DNA of 64,000 nucleotides from Macrotis lagotis (taxonomy: Eukaryota > Chordata > Mammalia > Peramelemorphia > Peramelidae): assembly GCF_037893015.1 (NCBI RefSeq), contig NC_133658.1, positions 426,837,890-426,901,889 of the forward strand, in the 5' to 3' direction. This document shows, piece by piece, positions 38,780 to 50,360 of this stretch. A program made the translations under genes and the position numbers. Numbering within the stretch: the stretch's first letter is position 1; each line of letters begins with the position of its first letter. A model generated the notes under the pieces. That model made no database searches. It saw only the letters and a program-made list of their open reading frames with translations, and was not told the origin of the DNA.

Positions 38780-39150
38780 GACTGATCACTATTTTCTCCA
38801 TAATGAAATAAAAATATTCTCTGTGTAGCATTTAAATCTCTTCATCACCCATACCTTTCCTAATTTTCTGGTCTTCTTATACTTTACTGCCCTGCACACA
38901 TTCCACATTCTAACTATATTGCTCAAATTTCTATTCCTTGCACATGAAACTTTCCCATCTTTTGACCTTGCTAATGAGCTAAGACTATCTCCTTGGGCCT
39001 GTGTGTATGAGGGAGAACATATGATGGGCTATCCCCTCACCCCCACATCTTAGAATCATTCTCCTTATCTCTTTCTCATAATTTCCCTTTCTTCTTGACT
39101 TAGGTCAAATTTTACCATCTGCAGGAGACATATCCCTATCACACTTTACT
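38780..39150 (+). mobile_element. L2 LINE 3' region
   Basis: ttctggtcttcttatacttt, ccctgcacacattccacatt, ttgctcaaatttctattcct and gtcaaattttaccatctgca follow the order of the L2 region before the 3'UTR. Confidence 0.6.
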
Positions 39151-39304
39151 AAAGGTTTCAGGGGTTTAAGCAAACATGAAAGAATTCACTTAAAAGATCA
39201 ACTGTGGCTCAGAAGAATTTAGGGACAAAAATATATATACATATTAATGTGGATATTAATGTATTTTTAAGGAAACCTAGCAGTAACATGGGCTATTTTT
39301 CATA

Positions 39305-39425
39305 GGGAAAGTAATTGACTTGCTTAAGGCCACACAGTTAGTTAGTATATGAGGATGGATTTGCACTCAGATATTCCTGACTCTATTCCCAACCCTCTAT
39401 CCACTGAGCCATCTAATCACTTCCA
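39305..39425 (-). mobile_element. CORE-SINE fragment, antisense
   Basis: attgacttgcttaaggccacacagtta, ggatttgcactcagatattcc and tctatccactgagccatctaat correspond to the core and head of a Mar-1/MIR-type SINE. Confidence 0.75.
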
Positions 39426-39429
39426 TTTG

Positions 39430-39984
39430 GCTCATAATGAACAGCTAATAAATTCTTGATGATTGAATGACAGAGAGTAAGGAAAATCATGTTCCCCTGC
39501 TGTATCAAACTGACCCTACTCTTAGAGAGACTGCCTCACTGCTAGAAGCCAGGTATAGCTGATGACTGATATAGCAAACTGTCTCCAGAGTCAATCATTA
39601 AAAGTCAACTTTTTCTTCTCATATCCAATGGAAGTGTGAGAGTGAATTTGATACCCAGCATTTCATAGTCTGACCCAAGAAAATTCCCTTTAAAGTAACC
39701 CATGCTCCTTATGTTCTCCCTAAGTCATAGCTGTATCCAGGAGTCTGAATGACAGGGAACAAGTAGAAAGCATGAATGCCAATAAAATGAATGCCATAAG
39801 GCACTGTATCTCATTTTTAAAGGCCCATCAGAAACACTAATTAGTGCTTTTGATCAGCTTTGACAACTGACCTTTATGGTAACATCTCCTGGGACCATTG
39901 GCTCTATAATTACTAATTAAAAAATACAGGAAAATGCAAGTGGGTGGTGGGAATCAATTCAGACAAGGGTAAGTTATAAAGGAG
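39430..39984. other. Repeat-free DNA with TAATTA-rich patch
   Basis: No repeat or gene seen. The stretch 39835-39925 has several ATTA/TAATTA motifs and could be a conserved element, but this is not shown. Confidence 0.35.
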
Positions 39985-40190
39985 AAAAGTAAGACTCAAA
40001 GAGAAAAGGAATAATTTCCCAAGGTCTTAGAACTAGCTGCTGACAAAATCTATCTAGACTTAACAATAGGCCTCCTTAGTACAGTGTCTGTTCTTTTGGT
40101 TATTCCAATGAAATCATGTATTTGCAAATCTGAAGGCACTATATAAAAATATAAAATATGTCTTATTATCATTATTTTCAACCTACTGCA
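39985..40190 (-). mobile_element. MIR SINE, antisense
   Basis: agtaagactcaaagagaaaagg, tttcccaaggtcttagaact and the right part gcactatataaaaatataaa form a degraded MIR. Confidence 0.55.
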
Positions 40191-40389
40191 GTACCATAAC
40201 TGCAGCTTTCTATTGAAAAAAAAATACACATCTCAAATCCACAGTCTTTTCTCTTTTGGGTTTTTAGGTGGTAAAAGTTGCAGAGGAGAGAAGAAAAGAG
40301 GAGAGAATGGAAGAGGATGGGAGGGAAGGGAATGAAGTGTGTGAACAGTTTTGTAAAAAGAAGAAAGGAAAAATGGATAAAGATAGAGG

Positions 40390-40546
40390 GGTATGGGGTC
40401 TGCTAGGTGGCACAGTGGATAGAGCACCGGCCCTGGAGTCAGGAGTACCTGAGTTCAAATGCCACCTCAGACACTTAATAATTACCTAGGTGTGTGGCCT
40501 TGGGCAAGCCACTTAACCCCATTGCCTTTCAAAAAAAACTAAAACA
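40390..40546 (+). mobile_element. WSINE1-type CORE-SINE with 11-bp TSD
   Basis: ctgctaggtggcacagtgga, gcaccggccctggagtcagg, cagacacttaataattacct and gcaagccacttaaccccatt, then an A-rich tail. The duplication aaagatagagg lies at 40379-40389 and 40547-40557. The flanking DNA is purine-rich, so the duplication is less distinctive than the others. Confidence 0.93.
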
Positions 40547-40649
40547 AAAGATAGAGGTGGGGTAAAATCTAGTTAGAAAAAATAAAGTGAGTGTACTGAT
40601 CAGAGACTGCATGGTTTATTTTCTCTCAGCATCTCTCAGCATTTGACCC

Positions 40650-40860
40650 CACCCCAGTCAAATCTCTTCTCTTATTCTCCCTCTTCAAGTGCCATTCTTT
40701 ATCTAAGCCTGACAGGCATTCCTGATGCTCTTGTTTCCTCATCTTTTCAGTGCGAATGATAATATTTGCAATAATACCCTCCTGGGATCTTGGTGAGGAA
40801 AGAGTTTTGTAGAACTTAAAGTGTTATAGAAATTCAGGTTATTTTTGTTTTGACTCTTCT
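40650..40860 (+). mobile_element. MIR-like SINE, diverged
   Basis: tttcctcatcttttcagtgcg, aatgataatatttgcaataa and tagaacttaaagtgttatagaaattcagg fit the MIR 3' half. Confidence 0.45.
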
Positions 40861-41950
40861 TTCCACCACGTTTGCAAACTCTAATTCAATATACTAATGT
40901 ATATGATTCACAATCTAGTTAAAACATTCCCTCCTTCCCTCCTTGCATTTATGCATTGGTCCTCTTCCCTCAGGAGCATTTTTCATACTTGTGAATTTGT
41001 ATGTATGGTGTAAATCTAGCACCCCCTTTGGCTGTCAAAGATTTTTTTTCCTCTAGAAATGACTAAGACTAATTTATAACAGCAACATTTTCCTGCAGCT
41101 CTCTCTACCAGTAATTATCACATCTGTCAGTTGACTTCAGGCCTCTATTTCTGCAATACAGTTAATTAAGCCAAATTGAATATTTGTTAGCTAATTTTCT
41201 GGATAAAAGCTAAGGAAAGGAACCTTAAAATAAACAAACAAAACAAACAAAACAAAAACCCAACAAACAACAAAACAAATGTAGTTTCTGGAGGAATACA
41301 GGTCACAGCTGACCAACTTGTAAAAGTCTACTATAGAGTTTTTCCATAGAATAGAATAGATGGTTAGCTGGCTAGGAACAGATCCTGCTCTCAGGAATTT
41401 ACTTTTTAGCAAGGGAGGGAGCAATAAATATGCAAAAAACCTGTTTAGAATTTGTCCTGTGACATTTTCTAGTACTGCTAAATTTAAAAGGAACTCAGGA
41501 AGTATAGGAACTATAGGAATGCAGAAGTCATTATGTCTGGAATGGTCTTTCCTAGAAAAGATTTGCCTTGAAAGATAGTTGAAATCTCCATGGATGGACT
41601 CCAGATTAAAAATTCCTGGTCTACTGGGCTAATTTCTCTTATGACCCTTCCATTTCTAGGATTTTGGTGCTTCTATGCCTAAAATCACACCATTGTGATA
41701 TGCATCAGCTTGGCTTTTTCCAAACAAATTCTCTCTTTTTGGGCAAAGAAGACTATCTTAGAAAACTATGCTATTGAACAAAGGATAACTAGGGGCTAAA
41801 GTGAAGATTACCCAGTGTGAAAAATCGTAACTCCAAGAGAAAGACATAAATAAAAGACATAAATACCTCAAAGATCTAGTGACAACAAAATTATTTTTAA
41901 AATAATGCAAAGTATAAGACTTTTTCAAGATGGATATCTGAAAAATAGGA
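40861..41950. other. No firmly recognised feature
   Basis: A short MIR-related piece at about 41575-41680 and an AAACA-rich patch at 41232-41280. No coding signal; the overlapping frames at 41191-41578 have no domain. Confidence 0.45.
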
Positions 41951-41957
41951 ATCCTCT

Positions 41958-42035
<78 letters not shown>
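41951..42035. repeat. Compound (CT)n-(CA)n microsatellite
   Basis: CT repeats to position 42000 pass directly into CA repeats to 42035. Confidence 0.97.
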
Positions 42036-42039
<4 letters not shown>

Positions 42040-42043
<4 letters not shown>

Positions 42044-42689
42044 TTCAATATTCAAAATCATACTTGCTTGAAGACAATATCTGCTGGTATCATACTTTTC
42101 TGACTCATCTTGCCATTCTCAAAACTGGCTGATTGCTCTATAGGGTCTCTGGTGCATTCTGGGATTTCTTGATTCCTATATTAAAACCATTGTAGTCTTA
42201 GCTAGCCTTTGCACTGACCTTAAAACCTGGCTTCTGCCTTACCAAAGTTCTCTTCCTATGAATTCCTTATGTTACAATAACCCAACATTGTATACATGCA
42301 ATCTCAAGGGAAATAAAATCTTGACAATTTTTCCCAGTAAGTGTTTTCATTCTAAAGAAATACAGCTTGTGACCCAGTTATATGTACTATTGTGTTATTT
42401 TCCACATGGGTACTTGGATGATGGTTCTACTCATTATACTAACAAAACACCAAAAACATATTAACTTGACAAATGGATTCATCCAGGATAGAATTCTTTG
42501 CCTAACTCAACAAAATACAGTTTGTGGGAAAGCACAAAGACTCCTATTTTGGGTCAGCTACTAAGAGTTAGAACATCCCTAATGATTGACAAGGGTAGGA
42601 GTAAAACAAAATTTGCATATCCAAGAAAATCCTAAGATTACAAAAGAGTTCTGTGGGCTACAACAATAGAATATGAACAACTCTGAAAT
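42040..42689. other. No recognised feature
   Basis: Two overlapping short frames (42258-42464 and 42382-42564) have no domain. Confidence 0.5.
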
Positions 42690-43252
42690 TTTGTATTTAA
42701 GTTTTTAAAAATTATACTAAATAAATTTATGTGATGCAACCAAAGCAGTACTTATGGAAAAATTCATTTTTCTAAATTTATATATCAACAAAATACAAAA
42801 AGAACAGATGAATGAATTGGGCATGGAAATAAAAGAAACTTGAAACAGAATAAATTAAAACTTCAAGTGACCACCAATTTGGAAATCCTGCAAAATCAAA
42901 AATGATATTAATAAGATTGAAAGAAGTAAAAACTATTGAGCAGATAAATAAATCTAGGAGTTATACAAAAAAAATCTAATGATATATAAATTATTGACTA
43001 ATTTGATTTAAAACAAGAAAGTAGAAACCAAATACTGAATTTCAAAAATGAGAAGAATGAAATGACTGTTAATGAAAAATAAATTAAGCCAATGATTAGG
43101 AAATATTTTGCCCTATTTTATGCCAATACATCTACAACCTGTGGAAAATAAATGAATATATATATATATATATATATATATGAATATATATTGCATAGAT
43201 TAAGAAATCAAGAAACAAAATACCTAAATGATCCCATCTTAGAAAAAAGAAA
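42690..43252 (+). mobile_element. Outer L1, ORF2 left part (5'-truncated)
   Basis: From tgtgatgcaaccaaagcagtac on, the sequence follows L1 ORF2 just upstream of the reverse transcriptase core: aaattcatttttctaaattt, gaatgaattgggcatggaaa, aaacaagaaagtagaaacca, attttatgccaatacatcta, and ends at acctaaatgatcccatctta. ORF2 resumes after 52170. It holds stops, frameshifts and a (TA)n tract at 43159-43183. It is 5'-truncated and not able to code. Confidence 0.85.
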
Positions 43253-44340
43253 CTGAAGATGGAGCCAAGATGACAGAGTAAAGGCAGGAATTCCCACAAA
43301 TTCTTCCCCAGACCACTTTGAATACCTTTAAAATAATGAGACTAACCAAATTCTAGAGTGGCAGAACCCACAAAAAAGAGCAAGTGAAATAATTTTCCAC
43401 CCCAAGACAATCTGGAAGATCCATGGAAAGGATGTGTTAAACCATAGTCAGAAAGGGTCCACAGCGCAGTCCAGACTGTACTGGAGCATACTGGTACCAG
43501 CATCCAGGCACATACTTAAGGACAGGGTCCCTTGGGGTCCTTGAGTGCATGGCAGCTGGAGTGATTGCCATATTTCTCAGTCCAAGGATTGCCAAGGATA
43601 ATTGGGAAGCTCAGGAGGAAAACTCTGTCACATCAAAGTGAAAGCACAGCCTAGTCCAGCAGAAGCCTCAGTACAGTTCCAGCCTTGGGGGAACCAGGAG
43701 CAGACCTGGTAGACACCCAGCAGGGAGTCACCCTGCAACTGATTCCATAGTACTCAGCCCACTAATGGTAAGGGGATCGGGGAGTCTGCAGAGGTCTTTT
43801 TGATCTCTCAGAGTCAGGACTCTGTTTCTTTGTCCATACACAGATCCAAATCAAAGCCTGGGGCCCCAGTCTCAGGAAAAGGAGTTTTTCTGTCAAAGAA
43901 GATCAGGGACCCTCGTCACAGTTCCAGGGCAGAGGGGAAGTCTTGTGTTTATCCACTAATCAGAAAACAGGCCCGTTCTTCTAGCAGTCACTGTCTCTCA
44001 TAAGACCTTGTAGGAGTTGAGATTCCTAGGGGGTGTTCCTGAAAATAGCTCCAAAAACCCTCAAAAGCTTGCAACAGTGAGTCCTCTTCCCCCCTCCCTG
44101 CCCTAAAGCAGAACCCCACCTTAATAAAGACTTAAAATCGAGTCATAGGATGCGGAAATGAGCAAACAACAAAAGCAAAAAATCTGATCATATACAATTA
44201 CAATGTTCCTATAGAGTATCAAATTGCACATTTAGATTGTGACAGCATCAAAACTTCTATATCCAAAATCTGCAAGAAAAATAAGAATTAGTCTCAGGTT
44301 ATGGAAGAGCTCAAAAAAAGATTTTGAAAATCAAGTAAGG
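43253..44340 (+). mobile_element. Half-L1-like element, 5'UTR and start of ORF1
   Basis: It starts with gaagatggagccaagatgac, the standard L1 5' end, followed by about 1 kb of GC-richer 5'UTR. Near its right end it enters ORF1 (gaagagctcaaaaaaagatt, Leu-Lys-Lys-Asp-Phe-Glu). It is interrupted at 44340 by a retrovirus-like insertion and continues at 50361. A 10-bp duplicated target, aaaaaagaaa, is possible at 43243-43252 and 52161-52170, but that string is low-complexity. Confidence 0.8.
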
Positions 44341-47300
44341 ACTGTCTGATTTGGGTATTCCATCCCCAGGCAGTCCCTGGGAATAAAAATCTCCACACTT
44401 ATCAAACTCTGGTCTCCATCTCGCTCAACATTTGGAGGCCCCAGAGAGATCTTGGTGTTTTGTGTCACCAAAGGAGACCATGGGAGCCTTGAGTTTAGGT
44501 TCGAATGGACTGTCTCTCCCTTTCCTATGGGACCTGGCCCCTGAGGATGTTCCAGGGCCCCAGGACTAGGTAGACATAGTCTTAGTATGGACCTCTCCTT
44601 GACTGCAATCCCCCATTCAGCTTAAGTGGAGATCCTGTTATACCTCCAGAGGTAAGCTTGTTCTGGTTCTGAGTCTAGACATTGGGTTGCAGGGGAATTC
44701 TGTATCACATGTGATGTCCAGGTCCCGTCTTTTGGGTGCTCCTTACAACAAACAGCAAGGAACACATTTGGTCAGCCTTTGGGAGGGAGAGCTAGTCAGA
44801 TGCAATGCTGAAATCTCCCCTCACAGAATTCCTGAGATGTCAGGAATTTGCCATTGGCCTGTGTTTGTAGATATGTGTTGAGCTTGTCAGTTTGGAAAAT
44901 TCTGTTGCATTTCTGTGATCTGTGCTTGTGCCTCATCTTTCTTTATGTGTTTAGATTGTCTATTTATGTGTGTGTTTGGGTTCTTCTATTGATTTGTTAA
45001 ATGGGGAGAAAAGTTCCCCTAAAAATTTCCTTGGATTGCTTCATTTAAATTGTTGCTCTTTATTTCTAGGCAGTATTCATCTAATGCCCTTGAACCAGCT
45101 TTCTACCTGTGTTACAGTGGGTAATATGATCCCTCCCTCCTCACCCCTGCATTGTCTCTTGAGTACTTCCTAGAGGGATTTTTAAAAATTTTTATTTAAA
45201 AAAGGAATGGATTTTAGTGTTAAATTGATTGAGGCCAAATGACTCACCATGTTATTTTACTATTATGAGAAGGGCCCCCTATTCCTTGTTTATTTTCCCT
45301 TCTCTTTCCCATTCTCCTTGATTCTGTGCTGCCCTAGTGTTTCCCCCTCCCTCCCCCTTTCAGGAGAGAGAGAGTTCCTTTAGGAACAATTAGTAAAGTG
45401 TTAAAAGGGACCTTATTTTGAATAAGTATAGGGGAAACTAAATAGTCTTTTTCCAGAATGACATGGCATCATTAGAACTTCAGGAGTTTATCAATGTAGA
45501 TTCAGATATTAGTTATTACAGAAAATTATAGGACATGTAAGGGTTGAAGAATAGAAGATCAAGCCCCCCCCCCAGAAAGATTTTAGGATAGTCTCTCTAT
45601 AAAAGTTATTCAGTTTACTCTATTTGAAGAAGGGGAGCAGGGAATATTCTAATTAGTCTAAGGAGTTTTTGAATGACTGTTTGCCTTCTCCAGGATTTTA
45701 GCAGTTATAATCAAGAAATGTTAAATATTAAAACCTTGGAATGGAAAATGTATTGTGAAAAGTGAAAGCATATCTGTGGTTTATATAGCTGTAAAAGCTA
45801 TGTGACTCTAGTTCAGAACAGTATGAATTAAGGTTAAGAAGAGCTAATGAAAAGGAATGGTGCAACAGTATATTAAGCTGTATAGTCTGGGACAGAGGTT
45901 TGGAAAGAACTGGAAAGAAAATCCAGACATGAAGACGATTGGGGCTTTTGAACCATTTGTTAAGTATGGAAAGTGGTAAAAGCATGTAGATAGAAGGCTT
46001 GAGCAGGGTTAACATTGTACACCAAAGATGGATTTGGGGAACTTTGGAAAATGGGTTACAAATCATTGTAAGAAAAAAAAGGAAGTATAGAACTATAAGT
46101 CTATAGGGAGATTTGTGTTTATATGAGGTTGGGGTGATTTAAAAATTGCATTAAATTGGTACTTTTTGCAATGTTTGGCAATGAATTGAATGAAAAAGTA
46201 ATAAACCCCATAAAGTGAAAAGTTTGATATGAAAGCAATTGCTAGGTAAATGTTAATTTTATTATGTTATTATTGTTCCTATAATGTGATAATCTAAAGA
46301 TACATGTAAATTGAATTAAGGGGTTCAGAAAAATATGCTTGAGTTTGGATTCTGATGTTTTATGGACCCTCCAGAGTCATGGGAGTCAGGACAGACTTGC
46401 GAGTTAACTTTAGAATAACTAAAGAAGGGGAAGGTAATATTTTACACTGATTGGAATGTAGTTCATGTATTTGGGAAAAATCTGGAGTGAGTGAGTAATA
46501 ATAAAGAGTAAAGGTAAAGAATTAGTACATAGTACTTTGATATCTCAAACTGTAGTGAATCTCCACTTCCCAGAACATAGCACATTCTAATATTAAGAAA
46601 TGTTGGTCAGTAATTATAGAAAGCTCTTATCAGTGAGAGCATTGAGAAATTAGAATTTCACTGATAAAGATAAAAAGAATTTGCAAACTTTTTAGGCTTT
46701 TGAAAAGAAAATGGTTTAAGACTAATTTGAATATGACTTTTGGAATTTAAGAGATGTATGAAGAAAATCTTGTAGTCATAAGAAGGGATTTTTAAAGCAA
46801 CAATTGGTCTTAATTCTTTGTATTTTTAAAGTTTTAGGGAGTAAAGAAAGCATACATGTAATTGAAATATGCTGTGTACAATTAGTAAACTTTGTATAAG
46901 AACAATTTAAGCTATACTTTTTGAGACATTAAAATTGTTTTGTAATAACAAATTATGAATGAATTGAAGTTTCATCTATCACATTTTTAAAGATTTGTTA
47001 TGAGAAAGAAAACTAGAAGAATACCTTGCCAATGGATTATAGTTTTCAAAGGTCTTTTTGGACCAGAAAATTTGTGAAAGGCTTTGTTTTTCACCTCATG
47101 TTTATGAAAGGGAATATTGATATGTGAGATCAATGTAGTTTATTATCTGTTAAAAAGAGGAAATTATACATATAACTGTAACACTGCCATGGGTAATAAG
47201 TGTACATTGAGCTTTTGAAATTATTGTATAAAACTAACATTGATAGAGAATCTTATTTTCTTTGAAAATAGAAGTGGATTTGGAAGAAGAGATAAAAAAA

Positions 47301-50300
47301 GCTTATGAAGCAAAAAATTCAGAACAAGTTTGTGTGTAGAAGATAATTATAAAGTTAACTTTAAGAGAATGAGATGTCAGCATGTTATGTTTCATGTAGG
47401 TTAAGAATTTAATGTTTTCATTATTTCTTAACTGCAAGATACCTTTTCCAATGATATTGAATAATGGTGAGGGGTTTTGGAAAATGATTAGAAAATTGAA
47501 AATTATGTAACCCTAATTAGATGACTTACCAATAAGTAAAATTGAAGGGCGGTGTCAGGCATGTGATCTGCTTATGGAAATGTAAACTATTTTACTGTAA
47601 TGATGTCAAAGCTGGAATTAATGATTGTTAATGATGGAAATTATCAAAGCATGACCCCCTGGGTTCCCCAAAATTTTAAATGATGTGTTGGACCTTGCTC
47701 TAGATCTGTAGGTCCAGGTATACTGTAATAATGGAAAGATTATTTTGTGAAATATAGTTTTTAATGTGTTACACTTATTACTGTTTTGTTAAATTTAGAG
47801 ACCTCAGCCCCTGAATTTCTAAACCCCCTCCCCCCCTCCCCCATCACCAGGTCCCATCTGTTCCTCCTTGGAAGATTCCTTAGCTAGATCAAAAGTGGGG
47901 AAAAGGAAAGCAGGGAATTCAATCAACATTCCTAGACTTGTCTCCCTTTCCCCCTGAACCAGTCTACTCCCTCCTCAAAAGGTTCCTTCCCTGAATAAAA
48001 AGGGGAGAAGAGGGTAGCAGGAGGATGGTGGTGAACTGGAAGAAACATTCTTATCTCAAAAACAATAGAAAGAGAGAGACAATAAAATCCCCTGCAGCAG
48101 GTTTTGAGTATCTCTTGGTTTTTCTTGTCACATTGTCAGAATGGGTAGAATCTAATGAAACAAGCCTTGGAAGTAGTTTAAAAATTCTAAAGGAGCCCCT
48201 CTCTGATTTGACCTTCTGCTAGGAATCAGGTCAAACAATGGCCCTGCCTTTACAGCTAAAATCTCTCAAGGAATACTCCAGATACTGGGAGAACTTGACT
48301 GTTTTTTGAATGTTTAGAAAGTAACCCTATTTAATGTATTCCAATGACAGGGACACTCAGAGTACATATATGTGATATGTGTATAAGGAAGGGAGCATTT
48401 TTAGATCATGGGACTTTTAATGAATTTTCTTTTTATAACAGATACCAGGATGGTAAGCAAAAGGAAATGCTACTGGGTAAATGTCATTTTCTTGCAGCTG
48501 AGGAAGCCAAGATGTCAGGTGACTGGGATGGGCAGCCAAAGTTGCGGCTTCTAAGTATGGCTGAGGTTGGACCCCTTTGACTTGATTTCCCCAAAATGAC
48601 TTTTGGATAATATCTCACCTGGAAGAATAAATATGGCCTAAGTTATTTGACTTACCCATGTGATCTCTGCCTGGACACTGACATTTAATACTTATATCTG
48701 TAAAAATGTCCTGTATCTTTATAGTTACTAGGCAAAGTAGAAAAAGAAATTTTAGGTGAATTGGATCTAATAGCCAGAGATAAGTTAGGGGTATTAGGTG
48801 TGTGACTCTGACACCTGCTAACAGCTAAATGTTAAGATAGCAATTAAGTTTCTTTAATTTTTAGAAGGGGTATTTAGGTAAGAAGAATAGGAGATTCGAA
48901 GGATAGCTATATTTTTAAGGTCTAGCTTAAGGAAAGGAATGTGAGTCATATAGGTATATCAGGAAAAGGAAAATCAATGGTCTATTTGAGAACATTTTGA
49001 AAAATTTCATTTTGGTTAAGGATGTTTGAGCCATTATTGTAATAAGAGCAAAGTTTTTTTTTTTTTTTATTTTAAACTATATGCGGAGTACTCTGAACTA
49101 AGATAATTGTTGTATGTCTGTTACAAGCTTAGGTCAGTATGACAATTCTCATTGGGAGTTTGCTCATATAGTAAAACACTAATGAAAGTTTATTGTGTTA
49201 TAGTTAAGTATGTGCATCAATATGGCAATAAGGGAAAATGTAAATTGCAATAAGCTCCAAAATCTCATTATCTTGTGAGGAAAACATGTGTTTTGATCTG
49301 AGTAAAATGTTAAGCAGATTCTTTACCAGAAGACAAAGTCTCAACTAGTCAGCTGAGCTGGAAAGGACTTTTTGGAACAAATTCAGAAGATGCAGAAGGA
49401 CATTGGAACTCTCCAGGAGAGAAGAGAAGAAAGGAGAGACACCGGACCAGTTCATCTCTACGATTTCTCACCTATATACATTGTATAGTGAAAGGATCTG
49501 TTTTTGTAAGCCCCCCCTTGATTCTGTAAGTGGGACACCCCTAACTTATGCCCTTCCCCTTATGAAGAGGAGAGGCAGGGTGCAAATGTTCTCCATTGAA
49601 AGAAAAGGAGGGAGACTATTGGGTGGTATGTTTATATCCTATCTAAGGAGAGTCTTATCTCTGATTTAGCTGGCCTGTACAACTTAAAGAGATATGTGGA
49701 TTGAGATGTAATGATGATACCTGGATCCTTTGTAAAGATGCTTATAGTTCATGCTTGTCCGGGTTATGAAGATGATAACTCAAGGGTTTGAGTCATTTTG
49801 AAAAAAAAGTGAGGAATGAAGTACAGTATCAATGTTTATGAAATCCCTGTATGGAAAGGGGTCTCCAACATCCTCTGGGCCCTGAGGAATTCCTTAGAAA
49901 TATAAATTTGGCCAGGTGCCTTTGGGTTTCAAAATAATCAAGTACTTAAGTACTTGACCTGGGGAGCCAGGATATAGCATTAAATTTTTTGAAGAATCAC
50001 AAAGCACCTTCATCAGCCTAATTATCTTGCTGTAGCTGTTAAATTCCAGGACTCCTCCCCCTTCACCAGGTGTGACTGGAACAATAATGTACTAAATTCC
50101 TCAAACCTGTGGGAAGCTCATGAATATGTACCTCCTCCTATCTCAGGAAATATGTTCAAACAAAGACCCTTTCTGTCTGTAGGGAAACCCATATTTACAT
50201 ATGATAAGATGATCTTTGCTTCTGTATCCTGTCTGCTCTCAGTATCCCCCCCAAACACTATAAAAACCCTATCCTCTGAACACTCAGGTACTGTCTGATT

Positions 50301-50360
50301 TGGATATTCCATCCCAAGGCAGTCCCTGGGAATAAAGGTCTCCACACTTATCAAAAAAAG
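44341..50360 (+). mobile_element. Class I retrovirus-like fossil in processed (R to R plus poly(A)) form
   Basis: A broken endogenous retrovirus copy of about 6 kb. Parts: R at 44341-44404, very short U5 to about 44430, primer-binding-site-like TGG at 44433, a long leader, an internal region without intact genes, a polypurine tract at about 49799-49816, U3 from the TG at 49817, a TATA motif at 50259, then R at 50290-50353 and an A-run at 50353-50359. U3 is missing on the left and U5 on the right, which is the structure of a genomic RNA, not of a provirus. A 15-bp duplication, gaaaatcaagtaagg (44326-44340 and 50361-50375), is too long for retroviral integration but typical of L1. The layout suggests a gammaretrovirus-like class. 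The internal part looks shortened and has many breaks. The two R copies differ at about 4 of 64 positions, so it is moderately old. Confidence 0.85.
49817..50353 (+). repeat. 3' U3-R of the retrovirus-like fossil
   Basis: U3 is about 473 bp. The TATA motif at 50259 lies 31 bp before the first base of R (50290), and the left end of the inserted copy begins at the equivalent base (44341). An AATAAA in R (about 50330-50335) precedes the A-run by some 18 bp. These fit transcription start and polyadenylation sites. Confidence 0.85.

Noticed and set aside
44341-50360. Reading the retrovirus-like fossil as an ordinary provirus
   Set aside because: The left end starts at R without U3, the right end stops at R with an A-run, and the target duplication is 15 bp.
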